A DNA stretch of 64,000 bases from Actinobacteria bacterium OV450. GTDB lineage: Bacteria > Actinomycetota > Actinomycetes > Streptomycetales > Streptomycetaceae. How positions within the stretch are numbered: position 1 is the first letter of the stretch; each line of letters opens with the position of its first letter. Shown in pieces: positions 28,451-36,981 of the stretch. The stretch lies in the NCBI GenBank assembly GCA_001298555.1, contig LJCW01000164.1:1-64000 (forward strand). Direction: 5' to 3'. The notes under the pieces were generated by a model, which was given only the letters and a program-made list of their open reading frames with translations, was not told the origin of the DNA and searched no databases. Position numbers and translations under genes: made by a program.

Positions 28451-28865
28451 GAGTCCCCCCAGAGGACGGTTCTTCGGCCCGTCCTGCTGGAGCAAGCCGA
28501 GGCAGAACTTATGCCCCGCTTATGTGGCGGTCAAGCCACTTCACAAGATGCCAAAAGAGCCGCTTTTGCAGGGTTCGGGGGGCAAAATCACCGGCCACGC
28601 AGGCCACTTGGAACCCACCGGTCGCGCCAGGTCACAGGGGGTGACGAAAACGGGGCGGTAGAAGCCGATTCGTGATGCCGGAGGGCCTCGCGAGTCGCTC
28701 CGCGTAGGTGCGCGCACCGCCCGTTCCCCGGCGGAACACGCCCCTCCGCGTCCACATCGTTACGGCTCCGCGACATCCGCCACCGCTCGCACGGCCGTCC
28801 CGCACCTGACGCCGGAGGCCGGAGGCCGGAGGCCGGAGCGGGACGCCGTGAACGTGCGGGCCGGT
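28451..28865. other. Intergenic region upstream of the DUF805 gene
   Basis: About 415 bases. The first 130 bases after the DUF805 start are AT-richer (cttatgtggcggtcaagcc, gccaaaagagccgcttttgc) and probably hold its promoter. A short tandem run of GGAGGCC units lies at about 28,813-28,840 next to the chitosanase 3' end. No supported gene is seen. Confidence 0.4.
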
Positions 28866-29726
28866 TCAGCCGATGTGGAAGGAGTCCCCGTAGACCTTCC
28901 AGTCGAGGGGGGTGTTGAGGTTCAGGTTCCCCTTCTTGAGGAAGACCCGCTGTGCGGTGTCGACGCGACTGGTGTCGCTGTGCGCCTCCTCCTGCTTCAT
29001 CGCCCAGACCCGGGCGTCGAGGAAGGCGTTCAGCCAGGTGGTCTCGTTGCCGCCCTGGGCCGGGGGCTTGGCCTTGGACAGGGCCCGCTTGCGGATGTTG
29101 CGGAAGCTCGTGGAGTCGCCGCCGTCGCCGTGCATGACGATGGCGTCGTAGTAGATGAACTGGCCGAGCGTGCCGACGCCGTCCGACTTGCCCTGGCTGA
29201 CCGCGGGGTTGAAGTAGACCCGGTCGCGCTCGTGGTCCTGGGCCTTCCTGAACTCGCCGTCCTGGGCCGCCTTCGCCCAGTCCTTGGTGAAGTTCGGGTC
29301 GAGGCCGGCGTGCGAGTCGCTGCCGTCGACCTTGCGCAGGGCGGGCAGGTACTTGGCGAGCACGTTGCCGGGCTTGACCTGTGTGTAGTACTCGACGAGG
29401 TCGAGCATGTCGCCGGTGCCGGAACAGAAGCCGATGATGCCGGCCGTGTAGCCGCGGCCGTCGTCTATGTCCTCTATGTACTTGTACTGGGCCTTCCAGT
29501 TCAGCGAGGAGTTCTCCGCGCTGGAGACGATCTGCATGGCGATGTCCTTCTTCGCCGGATCGTCGAGCCCGGTGGCCGCGGCCGCTGCCGCAGAGGCGGG
29601 GGCGGGAACGGACGCGGATGCGGATGCGGGTGCCGCGGTCGTCGCATGGGCGGCGACCGGTACGGCGAGCAGCGCGCTGCCGAGCAGGGCGCCGAGGGCC
29701 ATCCTCTTGCGGTGGGGGGTGAACAC
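28866..29726 (-). CDS. csn: Secreted chitosanase, GH46
   Basis: A 286-aa exported chitosanase. The signal peptide (KRMALGALLGSALLAVPVAA) is followed by an Ala/Pro/Ser stretch and the mature GH46 domain starting near residue 53 (GLDDPAKKDIAMQIVSSAEN). The general-acid Glu71 (SSAENSSLNW) and Asp89 (EDIDDGRGYTAG) are 18 residues apart, as in the Streptomyces sp. N174 enzyme (Glu22/Asp40). DGSDSHAGLDPNF, NPAVSQGKSDGVGTLGQFIY and WLNAFLDARVWAMKQEEAH follow. It hydrolyses chitosan outside the cell. Confidence 0.95.
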   Translation of the reverse strand: MFTPHRKRMALGALLGSALLAVPVAAHATTAAPASASASVPAPASAAAAAATGLDDPAKKDIAMQIVSSAENSSLNWKAQYKYIEDIDDGRGYTAGIIGFCSGTGDMLDLVEYYTQVKPGNVLAKYLPALRKVDGSDSHAGLDPNFTKDWAKAAQDGEFRKAQDHERDRVYFNPAVSQGKSDGVGTLGQFIYYDAIVMHGDGGDSTSFRNIRKRALSKAKPPAQGGNETTWLNAFLDARVWAMKQEEAHSDTSRVDTAQRVFLKKGNLNLNTPLDWKVYGDSFHIG

Positions 29727-29764
29727 AAGACCTCCATGGGGGAGTTGAGGCTTACCCGACTTCG

Positions 29765-29780
29765 TTAGGAAACTTTACTA
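29765..29780 (-). promoter_or_regulatory. Possible chitosanase operator/promoter box
   Basis: An AT-rich island 39 bases upstream of the chitosanase start reads TTAGGAAACTTTACTA, a partly palindromic sequence (GGAAA/TTTAC) in otherwise GC-rich DNA. Streptomyces chitosanase genes are known to be controlled by a ROK-family repressor (CsnR) binding a short palindromic AT-rich box. That this is such a box is an inference from position and composition. Confidence 0.4.
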
Positions 29781-29834
29781 CCAGACTTCGGGACAGCTCA
29801 ATACCCGTGCGGTAGGCGGGAGTTCACCCGGGGG

Positions 29835-30917
29835 TCAGATCCAGCCGTTGCGGCGGAAGCCCCGGTGGATGACGAAGCAGGCGAGGGCCATGACCCCGAC
29901 GACGATCGGGTAGCCGTACGTCCAGTGCAGCTCGGGCATGTTGTCGAAGTTCATGCCATAGACGCCGCAGACCATGGTCGGCACGGCGACGATGGCCGCC
30001 CAGGCCGTGATCTTGCGCATGTCCTCGTTCTGCGCGACGGTCACCTGCGCGAGGTGCGCCTGGAGGATGGAGTCGAGCAGGGCGTCGTACGCGCCGATCT
30101 GGTCGGTCGCCCGGGTCAGGTGGTCGGCGACGTCCCGGAAGTACGCGCGGGCCTCCGCCGGGATCACCGGTATCGGCTGCGTGGCCAAGTGGTGCAGCGG
30201 CCGGCCCAGCGGGGCCACCGCCCGGCGCAGCTCCAGCAGTTCGCGCTTGAGCTGGTAGATGCGGCCCGCGTCGCCGCGGCCGCCGTACTCGCTGAACACC
30301 GCGGTCTCGACTGCGTCGATGTCGTTCTGCACCGCGTCCGTGACGGCCACGTAGTCGTCGACGACGTGGTCGGCGATCGCGTGCAGGACCGAGGCGGGCC
30401 CCTTGGCCAGTTGGTCCGGCGCGGCCTCCAGGCTCTCGCGGACCGGGCCGAGCGTGCCGCGGCCGCCGTGCCGGATGGTGATGACGAAGTCGTCGCCGGT
30501 GAACGCCATCAGCTCGCCGGTCTCCACCACCTCGCTGGTGGCGGTCAGTTCCTCGTGTTCCACGTAGCGCACGGTCTTGAAGACGGAGAACAGTATGTCG
30601 TCGTACCGCTCGACCTTGGGGCGCTGGTGGGCGTTGACGGCGTCGTCGACGGCGAGGGGGTGCAGGCCGAACAGCTCGGCGAGCCCGGCGAGCTCCTCCC
30701 TCGACGGCTCGTGCAGGCCGATCCAGACGAACCCGTCGCCCGTCTTGCGGACCCGCCGCAGCGCCTCCTCCACCTCGGCGCAGCCGTCCTGCCGCGTGCC
30801 GTCCACGTAGACCACGCAGTTGACCACCGCGCTGCCGAGCGGGGAGCGGGCCGGGTGGCTGAGGTCGACGGCCCGCCGGTATCCACGGCGTACGGCCCGG
30901 CGCAGGTTGCTGAACAT
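29835..30917 (-). CDS. corA: CorA family magnesium/cobalt transporter
   Basis: A 360-aa CorA protein. The soluble N-terminal domain includes FVWIGLHEPSREELAGLAEL and FGLHPLAVDDAV, then HQRPKVERYDDILFSVFKTV. Two C-terminal membrane helices flank the signature VYGMNFDNMPELHW (the YGMN selectivity motif). The cytoplasmic end is KRN-like basic (RRNGW). It imports Mg2+ as a pentamer. The ATG at 30917 (MFSNLRRAV) is used rather than the upstream open frame. Confidence 0.95.
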   Translation of the reverse strand: MFSNLRRAVRRGYRRAVDLSHPARSPLGSAVVNCVVYVDGTRQDGCAEVEEALRRVRKTGDGFVWIGLHEPSREELAGLAELFGLHPLAVDDAVNAHQRPKVERYDDILFSVFKTVRYVEHEELTATSEVVETGELMAFTGDDFVITIRHGGRGTLGPVRESLEAAPDQLAKGPASVLHAIADHVVDDYVAVTDAVQNDIDAVETAVFSEYGGRGDAGRIYQLKRELLELRRAVAPLGRPLHHLATQPIPVIPAEARAYFRDVADHLTRATDQIGAYDALLDSILQAHLAQVTVAQNEDMRKITAWAAIVAVPTMVCGVYGMNFDNMPELHWTYGYPIVVGVMALACFVIHRGFRRNGWI

Positions 30918-30998
30918 GGACAACGGGGTACTTCCCTTCGGCGGATCAGCGGCCAGTCTGCCACCGCCGCCGAGCCGGCCGCGCACCGCGCGGGCCGG

Positions 30999-31391
30999 TC
31001 AGACCCGGTCGATGAACACGCTCGTCGACTTGACGCGGGCCACGGCCCGGGCGCCCACCTCCAGGCCGAGCTCCTCCACCGCCTCCCGGGTCAGCAACGA
31101 CACGATGCGGTGCGGCCCGGCCTGGATCTCGACCTGGGCGTCGACGGTGCCGAGCTTCACGGCGGTGACGATGCCCGGGAAGGCGTTGCGCGCCGAGGTG
31201 TACGGGGCGTCCTCGCCGTCGGCGGCCTCCTGGGCGGCCTCCACGCAGAACGCGGCCAGGTCCGGCCCGTCCACCATGCGCCGCGTGCCCTCCCGGCGGG
31301 TGGGGAATCGATCGGCGTCCGCCCAGCGCCGTGCCGTGTCGACGCTCACGCCGAGCAGCCGGGCGGCCTGGCCGATCGTGTAGGACTCCAT
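30999..31391 (-). CDS. Molybdate-responsive HTH/TOBE-domain protein
   Basis: A 130-aa protein with an N-terminal excisionase/MerR-type HTH (SYTIGQAARLLGVSVDTARR, residues 3-22, then WADADRFPTRREGTRRMV) and a C-terminal TOBE domain (ARNAFPGIVTAVKLGTVDAQ to RVKSTSVFIDRV). This HTH-TOBE architecture occurs in actinobacterial molybdate or tungstate regulators. No mod transport genes are adjacent here. It is located between corA and a LysR regulator, all on the same strand, with short gaps. Confidence 0.85.
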   Translation of the reverse strand: MESYTIGQAARLLGVSVDTARRWADADRFPTRREGTRRMVDGPDLAAFCVEAAQEAADGEDAPYTSARNAFPGIVTAVKLGTVDAQVEIQAGPHRIVSLLTREAVEELGLEVGARAVARVKSTSVFIDRV

Positions 31392-31400
31392 GGCCGCAGC

Positions 31401-32321
31401 TTACGGGTGCCGGACCGGGCCCGGGGGCGCGGCCCCGGCCGCCGCGGCCGCGATGACCTCGGCAACCGTCGACAGCGCCGGGGAGTCGAGTTTCCACTGC
31501 TGCCAGTACAGCGGCACGTCCAACGGCCGCCCCGGCACCAGCAGGACCAGTCCGCCGTCCCGCAGCAGGGGCTCGGCCTGCGGCTCGGGCACCAGTCCCC
31601 AGCCGAGACCGGCCGCCACCGCGCCGCAGAACCCCTCCGAGGTCGGCACCTGGTGGCGCAGCGGGCCCGCCCCGGCCTCCTGATCACCGGTCAGCGACCG
31701 TACGAACCCGTCCTGGAGGACGTCCCGCCGGTCGAACACGATCACCGGGGCCTCCCGCAGCCCCTGTTCGAGGCTCCCGGCCAGGTGCCGCGCGGCGAAC
31801 GCGGGGCTCGCCACCGGCAGGTACCGCGCCTGCCCGAGCCCGCGCACCGTGCACCCCGCCACCGGGTCCGGCGAGGAGGTGACCGCGGCCATCACCTGGC
31901 CCTCCCGCAGCAGCGCCGTCGTATGGGACTCGTCCTCCCGGTGCAGTTCGAAGAAGACGGGCGGGTCCTGCGGGACGCGCGTGAGCGCCGGCAGGAACCA
32001 GGTCGCGAGCGAGTCCGCGTTGACGGCGATCGGCAGCCGCACCGGTCCCCCCGACTCCTGCGCCATCCCGAGCTCGGCGCGGGCGTCGCGCTCCAGACGG
32101 GCCAGCTGCCGGGCGAAGCGGACCACCACCTGTCCGGACTCCGTCGCCCGCACCGGTTTCGTCCGCATCAGCAGCACCCGCCCGGTCCGCTGCTCCAGCG
32201 CCTTGACCCGCTGGCTCACGGCGGAGGGGGTCACGTGCAGGGCTGCGGCCGCCGCGTCGAAGGTGCCCTCGTCCACCACGGCGAGGAGGGTCCGTACCTG
32301 ATCCAGGGGAAGCTCGTCCAT
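31401..32321 (-). CDS. LysR-family regulator, ArgP/LysG type
   Basis: A 306-aa LysR regulator. The HTH is at residues 4-45 (LDQVRTLLAVVDEGTFDAAA, then HVTPSAVSQRVKALEQRTGR), followed by the substrate-binding fold. It is divergent from a LysE/ArgO exporter, the classic arrangement in which LysG/ArgP activates export when intracellular lysine or arginine is high. The ATG at 32321 is used; the large open frame upstream to 33278 is antisense to lysE. The stop lies 9 bp before the HTH-TOBE gene, so the two may be cotranscribed. Confidence 0.9.
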   Translation of the reverse strand: MDELPLDQVRTLLAVVDEGTFDAAAAALHVTPSAVSQRVKALEQRTGRVLLMRTKPVRATESGQVVVRFARQLARLERDARAELGMAQESGGPVRLPIAVNADSLATWFLPALTRVPQDPPVFFELHREDESHTTALLREGQVMAAVTSSPDPVAGCTVRGLGQARYLPVASPAFAARHLAGSLEQGLREAPVIVFDRRDVLQDGFVRSLTGDQEAGAGPLRHQVPTSEGFCGAVAAGLGWGLVPEPQAEPLLRDGGLVLLVPGRPLDVPLYWQQWKLDSPALSTVAEVIAAAAAGAAPPGPVRHP

Positions 32322-32347
32322 CACGAACGCTAAGGGTACGTAAAAAT

Positions 32348-32365
32348 CTTTAGCTGTACTGAAAG
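32348..32365. promoter_or_regulatory. Candidate LysR operator in the divergent promoter
   Basis: The 69-bp gap between the regulator and lysE starts contains a distinctly AT-rich stretch (taaaaatctttagctgtac). Within it CTTTAGCTGTACTGAAAG forms an imperfect dyad (CTTT..AAAG). Position and symmetry suit binding of the divergent LysR protein. No clear Shine-Dalgarno precedes lysE. Confidence 0.4.
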
Positions 32366-32390
32366 CACGCCGCTGCCTACGGTCGACTGC

Positions 32391-33014
32391 ATGACACACG
32401 GCATCATCGCGGCGGCACTCGCCGGCTTCGGCACAGGACTCTCCCTCATCGTCGCCATCGGCGCGCAGAACGCCTTCGTCCTGCGGCAGGGGGTCCGCCG
32501 GCACGCCGTCCTCGCCGTGGTCGGGATCTGCGCCGTCTCCGACGCGGTCCTCATCACCCTCGGCGTCGCCGGTGTGGGGGCCTTCGTCACCGCCTGGCCG
32601 GCCGCGCTGACCGCCGTCGCCATCGCCGGCGGCACCTTCCTGATCTGCTACGGGTTCCTCGCGGCCCGCCGGGTGCTGCGGCCCACCCCCGGCGCCGCCC
32701 TGGACACCGCGGGGGACTCCGCCGGGTCCCGCCGCCGGGCCGTGCTGGCCTGCCTGGCCATGACCTGGCTCAACCCGCACGTCTACCTGGACACCGTCCT
32801 GCTGGTCGGCTCCCTCGCCGCCGACCGCGGTGACCTGCGCTGGGCCTTCGGCATCGGGGCCGCAGCGGCCAGCCTGGTCTGGTTCGCCACCCTGGGCTAC
32901 GGGGCCCGGCTGCTCAGCGGCGTCCTCGCGCGCCCCTCGGCCTGGCGGGTGCTGGACGGGCTCGTCGCGGCGACCATGGTCACGATGGGCGGGATGCTCC
33001 TGGCCCGGGCCTGA
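32391..33014 (+). CDS. lysE: LysE/ArgO family basic amino acid exporter
   Basis: A 207-aa, six-helix LysE-type transporter. The signature GFGTGLSLIVAIGAQNAFVL, then RQGVRRHAVLAVVGICAVSD, and the central MTWLNPHVYLDTVLLVGSLA are typical. It exports lysine and/or arginine under control of the divergent LysR gene. A Nudix gene follows 71 bp downstream in the same direction. Confidence 0.93.
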   Translation: MTHGIIAAALAGFGTGLSLIVAIGAQNAFVLRQGVRRHAVLAVVGICAVSDAVLITLGVAGVGAFVTAWPAALTAVAIAGGTFLICYGFLAARRVLRPTPGAALDTAGDSAGSRRRAVLACLAMTWLNPHVYLDTVLLVGSLAADRGDLRWAFGIGAAAASLVWFATLGYGARLLSGVLARPSAWRVLDGLVAATMVTMGGMLLARA

Positions 33015-33085
33015 CCGCCGAGCGCGGCCGGCCCGCACGGGGTGCGGATCCGCCGCGCAGCGCCGCCCGACCCCAGGAGTCCGCA

Positions 33086-34354
33086 GTGCCCGACCGACCG
33101 GCAGACCGCCCAGCCGACGGCCCGTCCCCCGCCGGGGGCTCCGGACCGGCAGACCGCCCTGCCGACGCCCCGGCCCCCGGCAGGGGTCGCGGACCGGCAG
33201 ACCGCCCGGCCGACGCCCCGTCGTCCCCCGGCGGGGGCCCCGACCCGCACACCGACCGGGCCGGTCGCCCCGGCGCACGCCCCTCCCCCGGCGACGCCCG
33301 GTCCGCCGCCCGGACGGCTCCGCTCGTCGCGGCCACCGGGATCGTCCTGGACTCCGGCGGGCGGGTCCTCGTCGTGACCCCCTCGTACGGGGCGGACCCG
33401 GAACTGCCGGGCGCCGCGGTCGAGGGAACCGAGACCCCGGAGGAGGCGCTGGCCCGCGAGCTGCGGGAGGAGCTGGGTCTGGCCGTTGCCGTCGGGCGGC
33501 TCCTCGCCGTGGACTCCCGTCGGCCCGGCTCCCTCGGCCGTTCCGTCATCGCCCACGTCCACCTCGTCGGGCCGCTCCCGCCGGCGCAGACCGCTGCGCT
33601 CTCCGTCCGGGGTGGCGAGGCCGTCGCGGCCCGGTGGCTCGCGCCGGAGGAGGCCTGCTCGGTGCTGCCCGGCCGGGTCGCGCCCCGGCTGCGCGCCGGC
33701 CTGGCCGCCCTGTACGCCGGCTCCCTCGCGCACCTCGTCGACGGCGTACCCCAGCCCGGCTCCCCCGCCGGTCTGGACCCGCGGCGGCGCACGGCCCTCG
33801 AACACGCCGGTTCCTTCGACGCCGCGAGCCACCGGGCGGCCAGGCCGAAGGCGATCACCGCGGCGAGCGTGCTGTTCACCGACGCCGCCGGCCGGATCCT
33901 GCTGGTGGAGCCGGCGTACGGCAGGCCCGGCCGCTGGAACCTGCCGGGCGGCGGGATCGACAGCGACGTGGGCGAGACCCCGCGCGCCGCCGCCCGCCGC
34001 GAGGTCCGCGAGGAGATCGGACTCGACCTGGAACCGGGCCGGCTGCTCGGCGTCAACTGGGCCCACAAGCCCGGCTACCCCGCCCGCATCCGCTTCCTCT
34101 ACGACGGCGGCGTCCTGGACTCCGCCGCCCTGGAGCGGATCCGGCTGGCCCCCTTCGAGCTGATCCGCTGGCGGGCGGTGCCCGTCGGGGAGCTGCGCAC
34201 CCTGGTCAAGCCGTCCCTGCGCCGGCAGATCGAGGCCTGTCTGCGGGCGCGCACCGAGGGCACGGGTCCCGTGGAGCTCCACGCGGGCCGCCCGGCCGCC
34301 GGCGCGCGGAGGCGGAAGAAGAGGGAGAAGGGGGACGGCGAGCGGGAACGGTAG
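33086..34354 (+). CDS. Protein with two Nudix hydrolase domains and a disordered repeat N-terminus
   Basis: A 422-aa protein. Residues 1-75 are Pro/Asp/Gly-rich with repeats of the type ADRPADAP, encoded by near-identical DNA units at 33,095-33,235. Nudix domain 1 (about 79-215) has the box EGTETPEEALARELREELGL, in which the leading Gly of the consensus is Ala. Nudix domain 2 (about 250-375) has the box ending GETPRAAARREVREEIGLDL, with one residue more than usual between the first Gly and Glu. The REUxEExGU catalytic core is complete in both. The C-terminus is basic. AGGAG lies 7 bases before the GTG. The substrates are unknown. Confidence 0.8.
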   Translation: MPDRPADRPADGPSPAGGSGPADRPADAPAPGRGRGPADRPADAPSSPGGGPDPHTDRAGRPGARPSPGDARSAARTAPLVAATGIVLDSGGRVLVVTPSYGADPELPGAAVEGTETPEEALARELREELGLAVAVGRLLAVDSRRPGSLGRSVIAHVHLVGPLPPAQTAALSVRGGEAVAARWLAPEEACSVLPGRVAPRLRAGLAALYAGSLAHLVDGVPQPGSPAGLDPRRRTALEHAGSFDAASHRAARPKAITAASVLFTDAAGRILLVEPAYGRPGRWNLPGGGIDSDVGETPRAAARREVREEIGLDLEPGRLLGVNWAHKPGYPARIRFLYDGGVLDSAALERIRLAPFELIRWRAVPVGELRTLVKPSLRRQIEACLRARTEGTGPVELHAGRPAAGARRRKKREKGDGERER

Positions 34355-34501
34355 GAGAAACGAGCGGTGCACTGGTCCATCCGGACGGCGTCGTGGCGTG
34401 GCGCGCGGGCGACGGGGCCGGCTCACGCATCTTCGAACCAGACAGTCACCCGCGCACGCCCTCTCGCCAGCGAGAACGAGCGGAAACCATGGAGTACCAC
34501 C

Positions 34502-36019
34502 ATGTCCGCAGAGCCGACCCGCCCCGGAACCAGCACCACTCCAGCCCTCCCCGGCGCCGCAGCGCCGCCTGATCCGCGCCGGTGGTGGATCCTCGCCGTC
34601 ATCGGCCTGGCCCAGCTCATGGTCGTCCTCGACGCCACCATCGTGAACATCGCCCTGCCCTCCGCCCAGGCCGACCTCGGGTTCTCCGACGACCAACGGC
34701 AGTGGGTGGTGACCGCGTACGCGATCACCTTCGGCAGTCTGCTCCTGCTCGGCGGGCGGCTGGCCGACCTGTTCGGGCGGCGGCGGGCCTTCCTCATCGG
34801 CCAGATCGGCTTCGCGGCGGCCTCCGCGCTCGGCGGCGCCGCGGCCGGCTTCGGCGTCCTCGTCACGGCCCGGGCCCTGCAGGGCGTGTTCGCGGCGCTG
34901 CTGGCCCCGGCGGCGCTCTCGCTGTTGACCACCACGTTCTCCGCCCCCGCGGAACGCGCCAAGGCCTTCGGCGTGTTCGGGGCGCTCGCCGCGTCCGGGG
35001 GCGCCGTGGGGCTGCTGCTGGGCGGATTCCTCACCGAGCACCTGAGCTGGCGCTCGACCATGTACGTGAACGTGCTCTTCGCCACCGTCGCCGTCATCGG
35101 CGGTGTGCTGCTGCTCCGCCGCTCCGCGCCGGCCACCCCGCCCCGGCTGGACCTGCCGGGTACGGTGCTGGCTTCGTCCGGGCTGTTCTGCCTGGTCTAC
35201 GGCCTCGCCAAGTCCGGCCCCGACGGCTGGCCACCCCTGCGGGTCCTGGGCTGCCTGGTCACCAGCGCCGTCCTGCTCGCCGCGTTCGTGTGGTGGCAGC
35301 GCCTCAGCGCCCACCCGCTGCTGCCGCTGCGGATCGTGCTCGACCGGGTCCGGGGCACGGCACTGACGTCCGTGTTCATCACGGGGGTCGGCATGTTCGG
35401 GGTGTTCCTGTTCCTCACGTACTACTTCCAGCACGCCCGCGGATACAGCCCGGCCCAGACCGGGCTGGCCTTCATGCCGATGTCCGGCTGCACCATGATC
35501 GGCGCGATCGGCAGCAACATGGGGCTGCTGGGCAGGATCGGCGGGCGCCCGCGGATCGTCACCGGCATGGTGCTGTCGGCGTGCGGCATGGTCTGGCTGG
35601 CGAACGTGACGGCGACCGGCCCGTACGTCCTCGACGTGCTGCCGGGCCAGGTGGCCACGGGGCTGGGCATGGGCCTGATCACGGCGGCCGCCATGAACCT
35701 CGGTACGGCCGGCATCGACCCGCGGGACGCGGGGGTCGGCTCAGCGACGGTCAACGCCATGCGGCAGACCGGCGGCTCCGTCGGCACGGCGCTCATGAGC
35801 GCCCTGGGCGCCGGAGCCGTCGCCCGCTCCCTGGCGGGCCGGCAGCCCACGCCGGAACTGCTGGCGCGGGCTGCCCTGGAGGGTTACCACACGGTCTTCA
35901 CGGCATCGGCGGTGCTCTTCGCCGCCGGCGCGGTGCTGACCCTGTTCCTGCTTCCCGGCGGCCTGTCCATGGAGCGCACGCACGGCGCTGCGGGGGGCCG
36001 CCGGCCGTCAGCGCGGTGA
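34502..36019 (+). CDS. MFS drug exporter, DHA2 (EmrB/QacA) family, 14 helices
   Basis: A 505-aa transporter of the proton-coupled DHA2 group. The start MSAEPTRPGTS is followed by WWILAVIGLAQLMVVLDATI (helix 1 with motif D1, LDxTIVNIALP). The cytoplasmic loop LLLLGGRLADLFGRRRAFLI carries the A motif. SGGAVGLLLGGFLTEHLSWR is the C motif, and further helices run to the C-terminus. GGAG lies 7 bases before the ATG; a longer open frame from 34367 has no support. The substrate is unknown. Its 3' end overlaps the convergent RTX-like gene by 12 bp. Confidence 0.92.
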   Translation: MSAEPTRPGTSTTPALPGAAAPPDPRRWWILAVIGLAQLMVVLDATIVNIALPSAQADLGFSDDQRQWVVTAYAITFGSLLLLGGRLADLFGRRRAFLIGQIGFAAASALGGAAAGFGVLVTARALQGVFAALLAPAALSLLTTTFSAPAERAKAFGVFGALAASGGAVGLLLGGFLTEHLSWRSTMYVNVLFATVAVIGGVLLLRRSAPATPPRLDLPGTVLASSGLFCLVYGLAKSGPDGWPPLRVLGCLVTSAVLLAAFVWWQRLSAHPLLPLRIVLDRVRGTALTSVFITGVGMFGVFLFLTYYFQHARGYSPAQTGLAFMPMSGCTMIGAIGSNMGLLGRIGGRPRIVTGMVLSACGMVWLANVTATGPYVLDVLPGQVATGLGMGLITAAAMNLGTAGIDPRDAGVGSATVNAMRQTGGSVGTALMSALGAGAVARSLAGRQPTPELLARAALEGYHTVFTASAVLFAAGAVLTLFLLPGGLSMERTHGAAGGRRPSAR

Positions 36020-36937
36020 GTGGGCGGAGGAGGCGGGCGCCGCCGGCTTGGCCGGGGTGGCGGAGGCGGCCGGCTTGGCGGGGGTGGTGGAGTCGGCCGG
36101 CTTGGCGGGGGCCGCCGGGGGGGCCGGTCCCGCCTCGGTGTTCGCGCAGTTCGCCAGCGAGCTGCGGACCCGGTCGCCGGTCGAGAAGTGCCTCACCCGG
36201 CAGGAGTTGGTGCCGATCCCGCCGTCGACCTGGCCGTAGCCGGGTCCGATCGTCAGGACGGTGTCGTTCAGGCCGCGGACCGTGTCGTTGCCGGGACCGC
36301 CCTGGACGATGCCGGCGGACTCCGCACCCACCGACTTGGGCTCGATGATGTCGTTCTCGCTGCCGCCGAGGACCCGGCCGCCGAGGTCGACGTTGCCCGT
36401 GCGGATCAGGTCGCTGCCGTCGTTGCCGAAGACCTGGCCGCCACCGCGCTCGTACTCGCCGGGCTGGCCCATGACGCTGCCCGTGGTGATCTTGTCGTCG
36501 CCGTGGTCGCCGTAGACGCTGGCGCCGTGGTCGGCGGTGCCCACGACGAGCGCGGTGATGATGGTGTCGTTGCCGAGGCCGCCGCGCACCGACGAGTTGC
36601 CGCTCTTCGGGTAGAGGTTGTTGACCTGGAGCGTGTCGTCGCCCTCGCCGCCGAGTACCTGGGCGTCGATGAGCATGCCCTTGACGCGGATGTTGTCGTC
36701 GCCGTTCCCGCCGTCGATGATGACGTTCTCGACGTCGTTCTCGCACAGGATCGTGTCGACGCCCGCCGTGCCCCGCACCACCTTCTGGCCGGACGGGACC
36801 TCGACACCGTTGAGGTAGCACCAGTAGGACGGCAGGGGTTCGGCGGCTCTGGCCGGGCCCGCCGCCAGCGCGGCGGCGGCGGCGACCGTGCCGGCGAGGG
36901 CGTACGTGGCGGTGCGGAGTTTGCGGCGGCGCAGCAT
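36008..36937 (-). CDS. Exported calcium-binding (RTX/hemolysin-type repeat) protein
   Basis: A 309-aa secreted protein. The signal peptide (TATYALAGTVAAAAALAAGP, cleavage near ARA-AE) is followed by about 200 residues of degenerate RTX nonapeptides: DGGNGDDNIRV, LGGEGDDTLQV, GGLGNDTIIT, YGDHGDDKITT, FGNDGSDLIRT, QGGPGNDTV. These form Ca2+-binding parallel beta-rolls. The C-terminal 45 residues are APAKPA-type repeats. No protease or lipase domain is attached, so the role may be structural. GGGAG precedes the ATG at 36937. Confidence 0.85.
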   Translation of the reverse strand: MLRRRKLRTATYALAGTVAAAAALAAGPARAAEPLPSYWCYLNGVEVPSGQKVVRGTAGVDTILCENDVENVIIDGGNGDDNIRVKGMLIDAQVLGGEGDDTLQVNNLYPKSGNSSVRGGLGNDTIITALVVGTADHGASVYGDHGDDKITTGSVMGQPGEYERGGGQVFGNDGSDLIRTGNVDLGGRVLGGSENDIIEPKSVGAESAGIVQGGPGNDTVRGLNDTVLTIGPGYGQVDGGIGTNSCRVRHFSTGDRVRSSLANCANTEAGPAPPAAPAKPADSTTPAKPAASATPAKPAAPASSAHSPR

Positions 36938-36981
36938 CAATTCTCCCGAGCGTGGTGTGTGAGGGGGTGTTGCGGTGCTGG

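Noticed and set aside
36008..36937. RTX toxin
   Set aside because: Only calcium-binding repeats and a signal peptide are present. There is no toxin or enzymatic domain and no type I secretion genes belong to it.
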